Assembly (NCBI GenBank): GCA_025201845.1
Contig: MU603959.1
Span: 4,972 to 68,971 of the forward strand
Source of the DNA: Martensiomyces pterosporus
Taxonomy: Eukaryota > Kickxellomycota > Kickxellomycetes > Kickxellales > Kickxellaceae
Length of the DNA stretch: 64,000 bases
Direction: 5' to 3'
The notes under the pieces were generated by a model. The model ran no database searches, was not told where the DNA came from, and saw nothing but the letters and a program-made list of their open reading frames with translations. Made by a program: the position numbers and the translations under genes. Below are positions 19,745-29,434 of this stretch, in pieces (position 1 is the stretch's first letter; each line of letters starts with the position of its first letter).

Positions 19745-19835
19745 CATGTTAGCCAAAAAGATCACCACGACGGAGTTGGCTCAGCAGAGGAGAACAAGAA
19801 ACCATGTCGCTGGAGCGCCAGGAAGCCAGGTTTAT
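19745..19835 (-). repeat. inverted, degenerate fragment of the LINE tail
   Basis: Read on the minus strand, about 19770-19835 resembles part of the tail just to its left: the segment TTTCTTGTTCTCCTCTGCTG lines up with the ..TTCTTGTGCTCGTTAGCCG region, and CTGGCGCTCCAGCGACATGG with CTGTCGCTCCAACGACATGG. The two therefore form an imperfect inverted repeat about 250 bases apart. Boundaries are approximate. Confidence 0.45.
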
Positions 19836-20296
19836 TAGTAATGCCTCGACTCAGCAATGAGGAGGGATGTAGGAATGTGGCCAGATTGCCGAAAGGATCT
19901 CCGAACTACCCCCTCCTCTGGTTGTGACTGGTATGGATTTGTTGAGCCTGACCGTTGTCAAGCTTTGTAAAGCCTTCAGTCTTTCGGCAAGCTCATTTGA
20001 TACATATGTGCCTCATCCAACTGCAGAGGTTCCACATATGGAGATAGGTGATTGAGAACCATCTTCTGATTGAGCATGCATGCACGTGACACAGTTGCTG
20101 CTAATACCTATTTCAGCAAGTCAGCAGCCCAGCTTAGCCACGCTTCGCACTCAGCTCCCCAGGTGCTGTGCTGCAAGGCCTGTTGAACTGCGCAAATTGC
20201 TTTTCTGCTCTGCATATTACACCCCACAGTTTATTGCTCCACTACCAGCACTCAATATAGCATTTATTGAACTGAATCAGCGCTGTTTGTGCCCAT
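19836..20296. other. upstream region of the AAA-like/nuclease gene
   Basis: About 460 bases with no gene or clear repeat. It is relatively AT-rich and should contain the promoter of the gene at 20297. Confidence 0.35.
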
Positions 20297-23220
20297 ATGT
20301 CGCGTATACCGCCACCGGCCTCTCCTGGCAGCAACAAGGAAAATAAGAGCGTGGACAACCAACAAATCCATTCACCCAATGACTCGCAGGCAAGAAAAAG
20401 GGCTCGCATCGATTCTCATATGAGCCAGGCCAACTGCGATTTGGATACTTGTACTTTGGACGACGTGGACTTGGAATTTCTCTTAACAGAAGATGGGTTT
20501 TCACTGACGGAGAGCCCAAAAGAAGAAGCGGCTCCTAATGTTGCTGAAGTGCAGCGCAGATTTTATACGGAAGAGAAAACCAGCCACAACCCAGCCGACC
20601 GCCGCCCAACAACACCATCGCCCTGCTCTCAGGGCAAGCTACCTGTGACTCCTGAAGCCAACCGCACTCTGCCGTCTAGCTGCAATGGCTCCCCGAAAAC
20701 GCGCATTCACGGCAAGGGGATCTCGGTTGGCGGCTGTGCATGGGAGTCTTACGTTGGCAGCAACGCAACGCTGGTCGATAAGTCAGAGGCGATAGAGCAC
20801 GTATTCTCGCAGGACTCTGGCCAGGTGATTGCCGGGCTCTACCCACGGCGCATGGGAAAGTCGACATTCTTGTCGCTAGTTGCCAGTTTTGCTGGAATGA
20901 TCACAAACATACCGTTGGCGCAGCGGATGGATGAGTTCAAGAAGTATATGCTCTATGACTCGAGCAGACAGTTCTTTGAGCAGAATTTTGCCCGATATCC
21001 CGTGTTTCACTTGGATTTCAAGGTAAACAATCGCACCTCTATCCACGTAGCAACCTCTCCCCTTATAGACACTAACCCACCATTGCTGCCTTTCGCTAAT
21101 ATGCCTTACAACGTCCGTGCCTCCATTCTGTGCATAAACCGTGCACTTAGGACCATGAGCCCAGATCGGAGCTCAGCGCTTTAAAGTTCATCGGAGAATC
21201 GATCACTTATGCTGCTGAATCGTACATCGAAACCCTCTGCTCAGCTAGTGAAGGGAGGTCTCTCTCTGAGACCACTGCGCACCTGTCGGTGGAAAATGTC
21301 CAGGCACGCAAGCGTGATATTTCCATTCTCGTTGAGCAATACACGCTTTTGGCTAGCGGTCGCCTGGACGTAGATGACGCAGCCATGGTGAATAGGTTTC
21401 TTCCAATGCTGATGAAAGTTCTTTTCTTCTGCCTGGGCCGTCAGAAATCAGTTGTTCTTATTGACGAGTTTGACGCGCCGCTCACGAACACATTCTGTGC
21501 CAAAGAACTGACCGCAGACCGCCGTGAATCCATCCGACGGGTGTACATTAGCTTCTACACGAGGCTTCTTAAGGTAGGCTCCTAATCACTGCAATCACCT
21601 ATTGGGTATCAGCCACTACCATGCTCTTATTAACTCGCCCGGCTCCATGCACCCATGCACTCATGCACCTACATGCGAGCAAGCAACACTCGATAGGCAA
21701 ACGAGTACCTCAAAAAGGGTATACTGGTTGGCGTATTCAACGCGCCGTGCATGGGACTGGGATCTGGTCTCAACATGCTCAGTGTGTACATGGCTCACTC
21801 TGGGCTGAGTGGCCTCAGCAATGATGCCAACCCATTTGAACGAGCATTTGGGTTCACCGGCGGAGACGTCTGGAGCCTAATATGCAACTTTGTTGACAGC
21901 CAGTGGAAGAATAGGTCGAGTGGTAACGATGAGCAGTTCAAAAAAGACCTTATGATCGGCTGCCTTCGCCACTTTGATGGGTATCGGATCGGTAACTCTC
22001 GTTACGTGTTCAATCCGTTTGCCATCGTCAGATTTCTTGTTTCCAATAGGAATGTTGCATCGCCAAAGGACGTCGTTTTCACTGGGCGCAATGACTGGAC
22101 GAGCACTGGGTCGACGCGTATGCTAAGCTCTATCCGAGCAAGCTCTATTGGCCTCTTTCGCAAGTACATCGACTGCTTGACGTCTAGCTACCTTATTCGA
22201 TACGGCTACCAGTCCCGCAGCGGCATCGCTCAAAGGCTCGCGTCGGTCACTGAGCTGGACGACGCCAGACTTGAAGAGCAGCTTAGCCAAGACCCAGAGC
22301 AGCCCCCGCTAGACCCGGACCCAGAGACTAGGAAGAAGCTCGCAAGTCTGTGCATGAGTAGCGATGCTGAGCAGCGCGAGGATATGCTGCACATTGCCAG
22401 CAGCGACTTGGACGCTGACACCATCATCGTGCTTCTTTACCAGTCGGGCTACCTGACGCCTCTCTCACACGATCAGGTAGGAATCCCTAACGACGAGGTT
22501 CTGCGCTCGCTCAAACACCTTTACCAGAATGTGGTTAGCCGGACCAGCATCAGCCCGGACCCACTTGCGGGAACGCTGGAGGCAATGGGGATCCGAGAGG
22601 GCAACCTTGTGCGGCTTGCTAGCTACCTCGACCAGTGCATCACCAGAACCCCGAAGCTCACGGAGAAAACGCTGGAATCGGAGTACGGGAATATCCTTTA
22701 TGCCTACCTCTACCAGGTGTCCAGTGCAGGATTCAAGCTGGAGTACGAGAAGATTGCCGAGAATGGCCGAATCGACATTGCAATTATACCCGAGAACAGC
22801 GGGAGTGGCCAGGGCACCGCTGGACGCCTTCCATACTACATATTCGAGCTGAAGCGAACCAGCCTCGGCACTGGCGAGCTGACGTATAAGGAGAAAATGA
22901 CAGCAAATGTCAGAAAAAGGCTTGAAGAAAAGCTCGAAAATGCGGAAAGCGAGGCGCGGGAACAGATAGACAACCAGTACATCCACACGGGCTACAACGA
23001 AGCCAAGAACTGCAAGATGCTGCTCAGTGTGGCAATAGCGTTTTGGCTATACCGCTTCCGCATGGTTGCCACCCGCTACAAGCCAGTGACCAACCAGAAC
23101 GGCGACACCGATTGGATTCAGGAGGCATACACGAACGAAGAGGTTCAAGGGATGGGCACAACAAATGTGACTGTAAAGGCTGAAAATGGCAGGCTTGTGC
23201 TCTCGACAGTCCCCACTTAG
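20297..23220 (+). CDS. AAA-ATPase-like / PD-(D/E)XK nuclease-like protein (DUF1703-type), 890 aa, three exons
   Basis: Exons 20297-21022, 21151-21573 and 21697-23220, both introns GT-AG and phase 0 (128 and 123 bases), giving 890 residues. Residues 1-135 are a polar, Ser/Pro-rich leader with KRARID, a possible nuclear signal. Then comes an AAA-ATPase-like domain: entry YVGSNATLVDKSEAI, Walker A RRMGKST (GKST at 187-190), Walker B VVLIDEFD (343-350). The exon-2/3 join gives LKANEYLKKGILVGVFNAP, as in this family. The C-terminal domain is PD-(D/E)XK-like, with E near residue 706, D743 (GRIDIAII) and E767-x-K769 (FELKR). It belongs to the AAA-ATPase-like/DUF1703 family, abundant in bacteria and patchily expanded in fungi. 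Function is unproven. It is flanked by LINE debris. All key residues are intact, so it looks functional. Confidence 0.85.
21023..21150 (+). other. intron 1 of the AAA-like/nuclease gene
   Basis: Donor GTAAAC, acceptor CACTTAG, phase 0, 128 bases. Splicing gives HLDFK joined to DHEPRS and avoids in-frame stops. Confidence 0.7.
21574..21696 (+). other. intron 2 of the AAA-like/nuclease gene
   Basis: Donor GTAGGC, acceptor CGATAG, phase 0, 123 bases. The join RLLK-ANEYLKKGILVG restores the family motif. Confidence 0.7.
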
Positions 23221-23394
23221 CGGCGTCGCAGTTTGGACGCCCAACTTGCTTTTTAGTGTAGCAGCAGCCGATTTGAACAAAATCATGCATATATTGAACT
23301 GAGCACTACTCATATGGGTGTGGTGAACTAAATAAGACTTAACTCGGTTCTCTTTATTAGCCTAGTCAACCAGAGGCCGGCTTAAAGCTAACGC
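23221..23394. other. 3' flank of the AAA-like/nuclease gene
   Basis: Short AT-rich stretch between the stop codon and the start of retroelement-like sequence. No gene seen. The border with the element is approximate. Confidence 0.3.
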
Positions 23395-24607
23395 TATAAG
23401 AGTAAAAATCGAAAGATTTTCGCACTCTTCCAAATTAACGGACGAAATTCAGTTCGAATTTGTGGCAATGCCCGGGCGTTCCTACGCACAAGTCGTGAGC
23501 AACACCGGTCCCAGAGCCACCAAGCTAGGACCTAGGAGCACTCCCAGCTCCTATACCAAGGAAGCCAAGTGGGTCCCACTGGCTCTACACATTCCCAAGG
23601 AATGTGAATACGAGGAGGTTACCAAATTGGCCGCGAAGCAGGTAAAGGGGACCTTCCCCGGGGCACTAGCCGACATCTGCAACATGGAAGGCCGTGTTGT
23701 AGTGAGCGTCAACAACGCTCTCCAGGCTGAAAAGATCCAGGCCGCCCCGATCCGGTGGAAAGGGAAATCGATCCCCTGGTCAACACTGGAAGGAAACACC
23801 TTTTTCGCAGCTGGCAGTTGGAATGCCACGCTTTGTCGACCTCGAGTTCCTGCGCAACACGCTCCAAAAACTCGTTGGCAAGAACGGCCGCGTAGGAAGG
23901 ATCCATATCGATGGCAATAAGGGCCAATTCACCTCAGTGATCTACTGCGTCAACCTCGAATTCGAGGAAGGCAGGCCCGCAGAGGAGCGGCTCTTTTCCC
24001 TCCCCAAAGAGTCGCGCTGCTCGCATCAGATGGAATTAGTCCACTGGTCGAGCGTAAAAGCCTGCAACGGGTGCGGAATCCTCTACGCCCCACTACGGGG
24101 GAGAGAATACCGTTGCCGGTGCAGCCCGCAGCCAGCCGCTAACCCAACCCCCACAACTGAGAGGGCACCAACGACAGAGTCGACAAAACAAGGGACAGGC
24201 AAGGGAACCTCGGCCCAGCGGGTTTTATGCGACGCAACAAACGGAGCGGGTTCCAGACAGCCACAGCAGATGGCGTGCCAAGTTTTCCAAGAACCTTTGC
24301 CGACCGCGGCCTAGAGGTCAAGGAGTTTCGCAGGTCCATGTTGCGAGGCCGGCAGCAAGGAGTCACATCAGTGCCTAGGTAGTTTTACTCACGGGCCCTC
24401 CCGGATGGCATAGGCTTTCGTGTGCAGCGGCTATCGCTCACAGGTGTCCCGACAGCACCTGTGAGGGACAACGTCTGTTTACTTAGTTTCCTGTTGCTTC
24501 ATTGGCATGTTTTCTTGTGCTCCTTAGCCGACCCCGCTATGGGGGCTCTTCTAGTTTCTTGGCTCTTGGCCAAGTTCATTGGAAATGCATCGGCTCCATC
24601 ATCAAAA
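23395..24607 (+). mobile_element. LINE-like retrotransposon, internally deleted copy C
   Basis: The left part (from about 23395) is a leader plus an ORF1-type gene; the right part (24240-24605) is the same tail as in copies A and B, on the same strand. There is no endonuclease, reverse transcriptase or RNase H between them, so the centre is deleted. The 3' end is at CATCGGCTCCATCATC followed by a short A-rich stretch. A small hairpin, AAAATC-GAAA-GATTTT at 23405-23420, lies 48 bases upstream of the ORF1 ATG. I could not identify target-site duplications with confidence. Confidence 0.7.
23468..24314 (+). pseudogene. LINE ORF1 (broken by a frameshift)
   Basis: Reading from ATG 23468, the frame encodes MPGRSYAQVVSNTGPRATK and about 110 more residues, then slips near 23805-23825. 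The continuing frame reads MPRFVDLEFLRNTLQKLVG and runs to 24314. The second part contains the cysteine pattern CNGCGILYAPLRG..YRCRC, like the zinc-binding end of some LINE ORF1 proteins. Such proteins bind element RNA and act as chaperones. Because of the slip, no full product is expected. ORF1 assignment rests on position and style rather than a confirmed family hit. Confidence 0.55.
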
Positions 24608-24699
24608 CAAGCGTGGTAGGTATATTCATTTGTTGGATGAAGATGGAAAAATGAAAAGAAAGAGCGAAAGTGGAAGAATCAAAAGAAGTCTGACGAGCA

Positions 24700-26358
24700 C
24701 TAGTCATGTTCTTCACTTGCACCCAACACCTTAAGGTCATGCAGATGAGGAAACAAATTTGCATAGCGAACAGCGAATTCCATGATGTCAGAGACATATA
24801 AATCAGGCACAACCACCTTTTCCAGAGAGTGAATAATAATAGCCAGATAGTGCATAACATCCAGGCTGAACACCAGTGGCGGATTGCGGTGCCAATAAAT
24901 CGAAATACTCTTGAGGCTAGGAGTAATAGACTGTGTTTGTGTCGAGCTTCCCCCGAGAATCGCTTGCAGATTTGCACCAGCTTCGTAGACTTCATCAACA
25001 ACATTCTCAACTCGAATTGTGAGTAACTTTGGTAACTGAGCAACGATTTGAATAACTGAAGCAAGGTGTGCATTTGTTTCAAGAGTTAGGTGCTCAAGAT
25101 TTATCCACTCAATTGTGCTGGGTATAGGCAAAGGCACACAACTCTGATACATACCCAACAAAGCTGTTTTTGCATTAGAAGGTGTACCAAGCAGCTTGCG
25201 ATAAAACTCGACATAGTCATTGTAGTCGTCTGGTGAGATACTGTGAATATATAAATTAATAGCTGCTACATTAAACAGAATGCGGGGATCCATGTGCTGG
25301 ACTGATTTAAATGAAGTTGAAATGCTGATAGTTTGGAGAGGCGAGTGGACAAACATTGAATAGAGTGCACCATCATTGTATGGACTGTGATATATACGTA
25401 GTTCTTTTAACTTTGGAAAGAATAACTTGCGACAGCCAATGTTGAGTGAAACTGTGCTCATGCTCATTTGTCTGCTAGAGTTGTTTGACTCTGCATTCCT
25501 TGATGACCGACGAAACCAAAGAGTTAGATAACGTAGATTGGTAAATTCGATATGACCAGGTGCTATGCCAACAAATTGCTGCCATGTGAAGTTATGTGGT
25601 ATGTCACGCAGGGATAACCACTCTAGTGGAGAAGCTAGCAACTGCGGGAGCCGATTTGTAATCCCAGAGGCAATGCCAACGTTTAGATACCTGAGTTTAG
25701 ATGAAAAGCAATTCCACCTGAAAGTGGTGGAAACACGATAGCAGTTAAGTGAGTATAACTGGCTAAAATATAAGTTTACCAACTTATTTGATATGAGGTT
25801 GTGGATATCAGAGGATGTTCCAAAATTTAGCGACAAGTCACCAATATTCGGCACATGCTGCCCAAAATACTCTGTTACCTGAGTTGCCAACGTCTCACCA
25901 TCACTAGAATTAAGGATATTCTCAGTACCAGCAACATCTTTATAGTCCATGCTGATATATAGTACATTAACCGCTCTCCAGTGATTTGAACTAAAGCCAA
26001 ATGTATCCAGTGCATGAATCATATCCGTAGAACTGACTGGACACCCGGACGAGGTTATTCTCAGTTGCTTAATTACGCTGCCAAATCTTTGTGAGGTAAT
26101 AATATCGATGTTTGACTTCCACACAAACTCAGGCTGGGTGGTCTTGCTATCCTCATATGCCTCTTTGACGCGACACTCAAGATATGCTGCGTGATAAACA
26201 TATCGCAACATGTACTCTCTCCAAACACGACAGACTGCAGCTGGAAGGAGTAGCTGCTTGAACTCATCGAGCGTTGCTCTATTCCCAATTAGCTCTGAGC
26301 AGAAATACGCTAACACCTTCCGCAATATGTTTAAGTGCAGGTCTTTTATGTGCGCCAT
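24700..26358 (-). CDS. F-box-like, leucine-rich protein (552 aa), AT-rich gene
   Basis: A 552-residue frame starting at the ATG at 26358. The N-terminus resembles an F-box (HLNILRKVLAYFC, later LLLPAAVCRVWREYMLRYVYH), which binds Skp1 in SCF ubiquitin ligases. The rest alternates hydrophobic and polar stretches of leucine-rich-repeat style (LRYLNVGIASG, LEWLSLRDIPHN, LRYLTLWF, LEHLTLET), a likely target-binding surface. Such genes are commonly multi-copy in Kickxellales-like genomes. The DNA is clearly more AT-rich than its neighbours, suggesting a different age or origin. It lies between the LINE copy C and a phosphatase fragment. No intron. Without a search, the F-box match is moderate. Confidence 0.65.
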   Translation of the reverse strand: MAHIKDLHLNILRKVLAYFCSELIGNRATLDEFKQLLLPAAVCRVWREYMLRYVYHAAYLECRVKEAYEDSKTTQPEFVWKSNIDIITSQRFGSVIKQLRITSSGCPVSSTDMIHALDTFGFSSNHWRAVNVLYISMDYKDVAGTENILNSSDGETLATQVTEYFGQHVPNIGDLSLNFGTSSDIHNLISNKLVNLYFSQLYSLNCYRVSTTFRWNCFSSKLRYLNVGIASGITNRLPQLLASPLEWLSLRDIPHNFTWQQFVGIAPGHIEFTNLRYLTLWFRRSSRNAESNNSSRQMSMSTVSLNIGCRKLFFPKLKELRIYHSPYNDGALYSMFVHSPLQTISISTSFKSVQHMDPRILFNVAAINLYIHSISPDDYNDYVEFYRKLLGTPSNAKTALLGMYQSCVPLPIPSTIEWINLEHLTLETNAHLASVIQIVAQLPKLLTIRVENVVDEVYEAGANLQAILGGSSTQTQSITPSLKSISIYWHRNPPLVFSLDVMHYLAIIIHSLEKVVVPDLYVSDIMEFAVRYANLFPHLHDLKVLGASEEHD

Positions 26359-26928
26359 CTTAAGTAGAGTAATGGGAAAAGTTCAATAGCTGAAAGGAGT
26401 GTGGAGGGGAAAGCAACTAACAGGTGTTACTGCTTGGCGAGTTGTCAAAATGGCAAACCCCTGATAAAGTCAGCCAGTCGAATAATACTTGCCCATGCAT
26501 GCATACATAAGGGGTTGTCAATTTCTTGGCTCGGCTCTGTGAGCAAGTCGCTATGTTCTATTGCCTACTCCACAGCTGAAAGATGAGCAAAGAGAATTGA
26601 TATTTTCCGTGCAAACAGCAGTAGTAGATACGCTGAGCTTGTATAGAATCCCGAGCATCTCGACTGATAGAACATGCAGAGCAAGATAGTGCATCAACTC
26701 GAAAAAACAACATGCACAAGGCAATTTCTACATCGTGGGCTAATTCTCACCTCTTACAGGCTGACGCTCAATGACGAATCCACACCCATGAGGAAGCGAT
26801 ATGTTTGGCTATGTAGAACTTCTGACCTGAGACTCAGAAATTCAACCTTACAAAAGGCTATTCTGAGGGCATGCTAGCTTTCAGTCTCAGGCACTAGTGG
26901 CTCAGTATGCTGTGGACCCCTAGACACA
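26359..26928. other. intergenic, upstream of the F-box-like gene
   Basis: About 570 bases with no protein-like frame of weight. Putative promoter of the minus-strand gene; otherwise nothing seen. Confidence 0.35.
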
Positions 26929-27237
26929 GCACTATTTCACTTGCTCCTGGTGGTGGCTAAGGGTAACAAGATGGCTGAGATGAGGTCTTCGTGCATCGAC
27001 AAGATCTATGCCATGAAGACCATCATGAATGACTTGACCGGCGCTGGTCTTGGCTTTGTCATGGCTGTCGGCGATGACAGGGCTGACGAGAATGTGTTCA
27101 CATATTTGAACATGGTTTTCCCTAAAGCGTCGCTGATAACCGGCACTGTTGGGTGCAAAACTACGGAGGCCAAGTGCTACCTGCCGAGCATCGACTCGAT
27201 GCTGGGCATACAGCCTAAACTCATTGAAGCCAGCTAG
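26929..27237 (+). pseudogene. trehalose-phosphate phosphatase fragment (Tps2/Tsl1-like C-terminal part)
   Basis: A frame of about 100 residues from roughly 26929 to the TAG at 27235-27237 carries FVMAVGDDRADENVF, the HAD-type phosphatase motif DD (GDDRTDE-like) of trehalose-6-phosphate phosphatases, followed by TVGCKTTEAKCYLPSIDSML, matching the usual TVG-K-x-T-x-A-x-Y-L-x-S end. There is no catalytic DxDGT motif, no glucosyltransferase domain and no convincing start. Upstream sequence runs into a different context. I read it as a truncated gene copy of a Tps2/Tps3/Tsl1 family member stranded among repeats. A tiny expressed gene is possible but unlikely. Confidence 0.6.
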
Positions 27238-27549
27238 GGGGCGTAGCGGGCATCTCTTTCTCAGCATTTTCTACAATCATTTAGTGATACTGACGCTCTG
27301 CCTTTTGCAGCAAAAGGCAGGTTCCTTTTGGTGGTTGTAAATGGTTGGTAATAAAGTAAAAATATCTGGCATCTGGAAGCAGGCAGGGCTTGTTCTGGCC
27401 AATTGACTCGTTTTTCCCTATAACTACTGCCAAGTTCTCAATGACGCACTCTCGGTGCTGGGCTCCTGTGCATTTGGCTGCTGCTCCTGGCCTTCACTAC
27501 TCTCAAGTTCCAGAGCATGCACATTGAGGAATACGTCGTCGCCTAGTGC
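27238..27549. other. gap with a possible read-through extension of gag
   Basis: About 312 bases. On the minus strand the gag frame stays open for 40 codons after its TGA stop (through the TAG at 27424-27426). No other gene is seen. Confidence 0.4.
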
Positions 27550-28842
27550 TCACACACTGTCATAGGGTGTGGCGTCTTGGGCTTCGTCAGAGTACTTGTC
27601 ATAGTCATCCTCGGCGTCCACGCTATCTAGGATAGCAGTAATTTGCTCTATCGACAGCGTCTTCGCTGGTGGCTGTCTTGCCCATCTGTAGTTAGCCTGA
27701 GCGTTTGGTCTGTCCTTCCACGAGGTACTCTTGCGTGGGCCTGGGTTGCGGGCTTTGCTCTGGTACGTGGTGCTGTTGCCCCAGCGAACATGCCACTCAT
27801 GGTAGTCGGGGTCGTCGTAGGTGACTAGCCCAAACTCGCGCTCTGCCTTGGCTACATAGGAGTACAGCTTGGTGACTGGGTCTCCGCTGCTGATATGAGT
27901 AATCATGTAGTTGAGGACCATGCCGCGTAGTGGTCGGCAGAGGGCATACAGGAAGTAGTCGTACGTTTCGTCAGAGGTAGGGTCCAGCTGCACCACACGA
28001 CGGTACTTGTCGAACTCCTGTACAAAGTCGTAGAATGGGCGCTGGATGTCCATCTTCATTGTAGTGAGGCGGCGCCAGGCGTGGGCCCGAGCTGCTGGCG
28101 AGGTGCACAATTCAAGAAAGGCGTCGGCGGCATCCCTCCAGGAGGCGGGCAGAGATCCTCCGCACTTGTCGATGAGCCTTTCTCCCAGAGCAGGGCTGAT
28201 GCTTACAAGGATGGCAGCAGGTCCCCACTCGTCGACATTCATGCGTGCTGCCATTATGGTGTGCTCCACCCTTGTTAGGAAGTCGATGGAGTCTCCAGCG
28301 TCGCACTGTCTCCCCGTCTCAAATTTGGGCAGGTTGTCGGGCAGACAGTCTCGCACAGCTTCATAGTCAAGCCTCGGTGGCACCAACACCCCCTGGGTGA
28401 GTTTGCTGAAGCCCCCGCTGCGGCATGGTGTCAGTGAACTACCAGGCGGTGCTGTTGCAAAGGATGACTTTGCAGGGTCTTCCACGGTATAGAGCACTCG
28501 AGAAGTAGGTGACTCGGCGATGGGACAGTGGTGTGCTGTTAGCGTTTCCACGGTGGACTGCCTCAGCCCTAGTGTTGGTTGGCAAAACTCAGCAGCGGGG
28601 GTGTCTGTCCGAGTAGATTCCATTTGTCCTCCGAGCAGCGAAATGAGTAGGTCCAGTTTTTCATGGAGCTGCTGGTTGTCCTGAATCAGTTTGTCCATCT
28701 TGCGCTCAAGGATTTGGAGGTATGCTGGTTCCGAGAACCCGCTCGTGTTCTCAGCTGCAGGCTCGCCACTTGCTGACGATGGGCCAGGTTCAGACACGGG
28801 AGCACCTTGGTGCACTTTGAGGACTTCGTGCATGCGTGCCAT
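27550..28842 (-). mobile_element. LTR-retrotransposon Gag (Ty3/Gypsy-like), no pol
   Basis: A 430-residue protein from the ATG at 28842; an ATG at 29094 is also in frame, but the added N-terminus is hydrophobic and unlike Gag. A coiled coil (ILERKMDKLIQDNQQLHEKL) is followed by a Gag-like core: DSIDFLTRVEHTIMAARM, WRDAADAFLELCTSPAARAHAW, FYDFVQEFDKYRR, YDYFLYALCRPLRGMVL. It ends in a basic, Tyr/Trp-rich tail and an acidic end. There is no CCHC knuckle and no protease, reverse transcriptase or integrase downstream. This is either a degraded Ty3-type element or a gag kept as a host gene. The frame is intact. Confidence 0.7.
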
Positions 28843-29434
28843 AGGTTTTGCTACGAGAGACGGCTTGGTATCTTTGTCGGTATTTGTTTTCCTAGTATTA
28901 GATGTGAAGAGTCGGAACAATAGGAGAAGGCAATTGGAAGCACTTGGCTCGGTAAGAAGGCTAAAAAATGGTCGCCAACAGGCAGCTGGCAAGAGGATCC
29001 GCAGGCTGAGAGCAGATAGCCCTTCCAAAGGATGTACTGATAACCTGGAAAAGAGAGTTGAAAGAAAAGCAGTGAATATGCTACTGGGAGTCATGGAGTT
29101 GCTGCTTAAATACCTGCTGGCGTGGGTGGCATTCAGAGAGTGCGTCAGCTATGCCAAACAACATTTGCCATCAGCTACAATGCGGTGGCTGCATCATGCC
29201 AATCGCTCATGTGGTGGCTGTAGGACAATAGTGTCGCAGCATCCAATCTTCACCAGAACATGGTGAGAATCCGCTGCCACGGGAGGGGATCGCTGCAGAG
29301 AACCGCAGGTTCACAGAACGCGCAGTACTAATGATGACGGTGTTGATGAAAAAAAATAACCCAGAGAAAGGAACGAGGTTGACCGGTGAAGAAAAGTAAC
29401 GTGAAAGTAATAGCAATGAAAAAGCAAACAGGCC
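28843..29434. other. upstream region of gag, with TATA-like site
   Basis: On the minus strand a TATTTAAG near 29108-29115 may be a promoter TATA box for gag or part of an LTR. I looked for a matching LTR at the other end of the element (27240-27550) and saw none. Bases 28843-29094 also translate in frame with gag. Confidence 0.35.

Noticed and set aside
19673..19927. A gene for the 84-codon frame
   Set aside because: It is made of repeat-related sequence with a degenerate inverted match to the LINE tail.
20297..23220. A bacterial-type defence operon
   Set aside because: Only one gene is present, with spliceosomal introns and no partner genes; the neighbours are retroelements and unrelated fungal genes.
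27238..29434. LTRs bounding the gag ORF
   Set aside because: I could not match a direct repeat at the two ends; the TATA-like site alone does not define an LTR.
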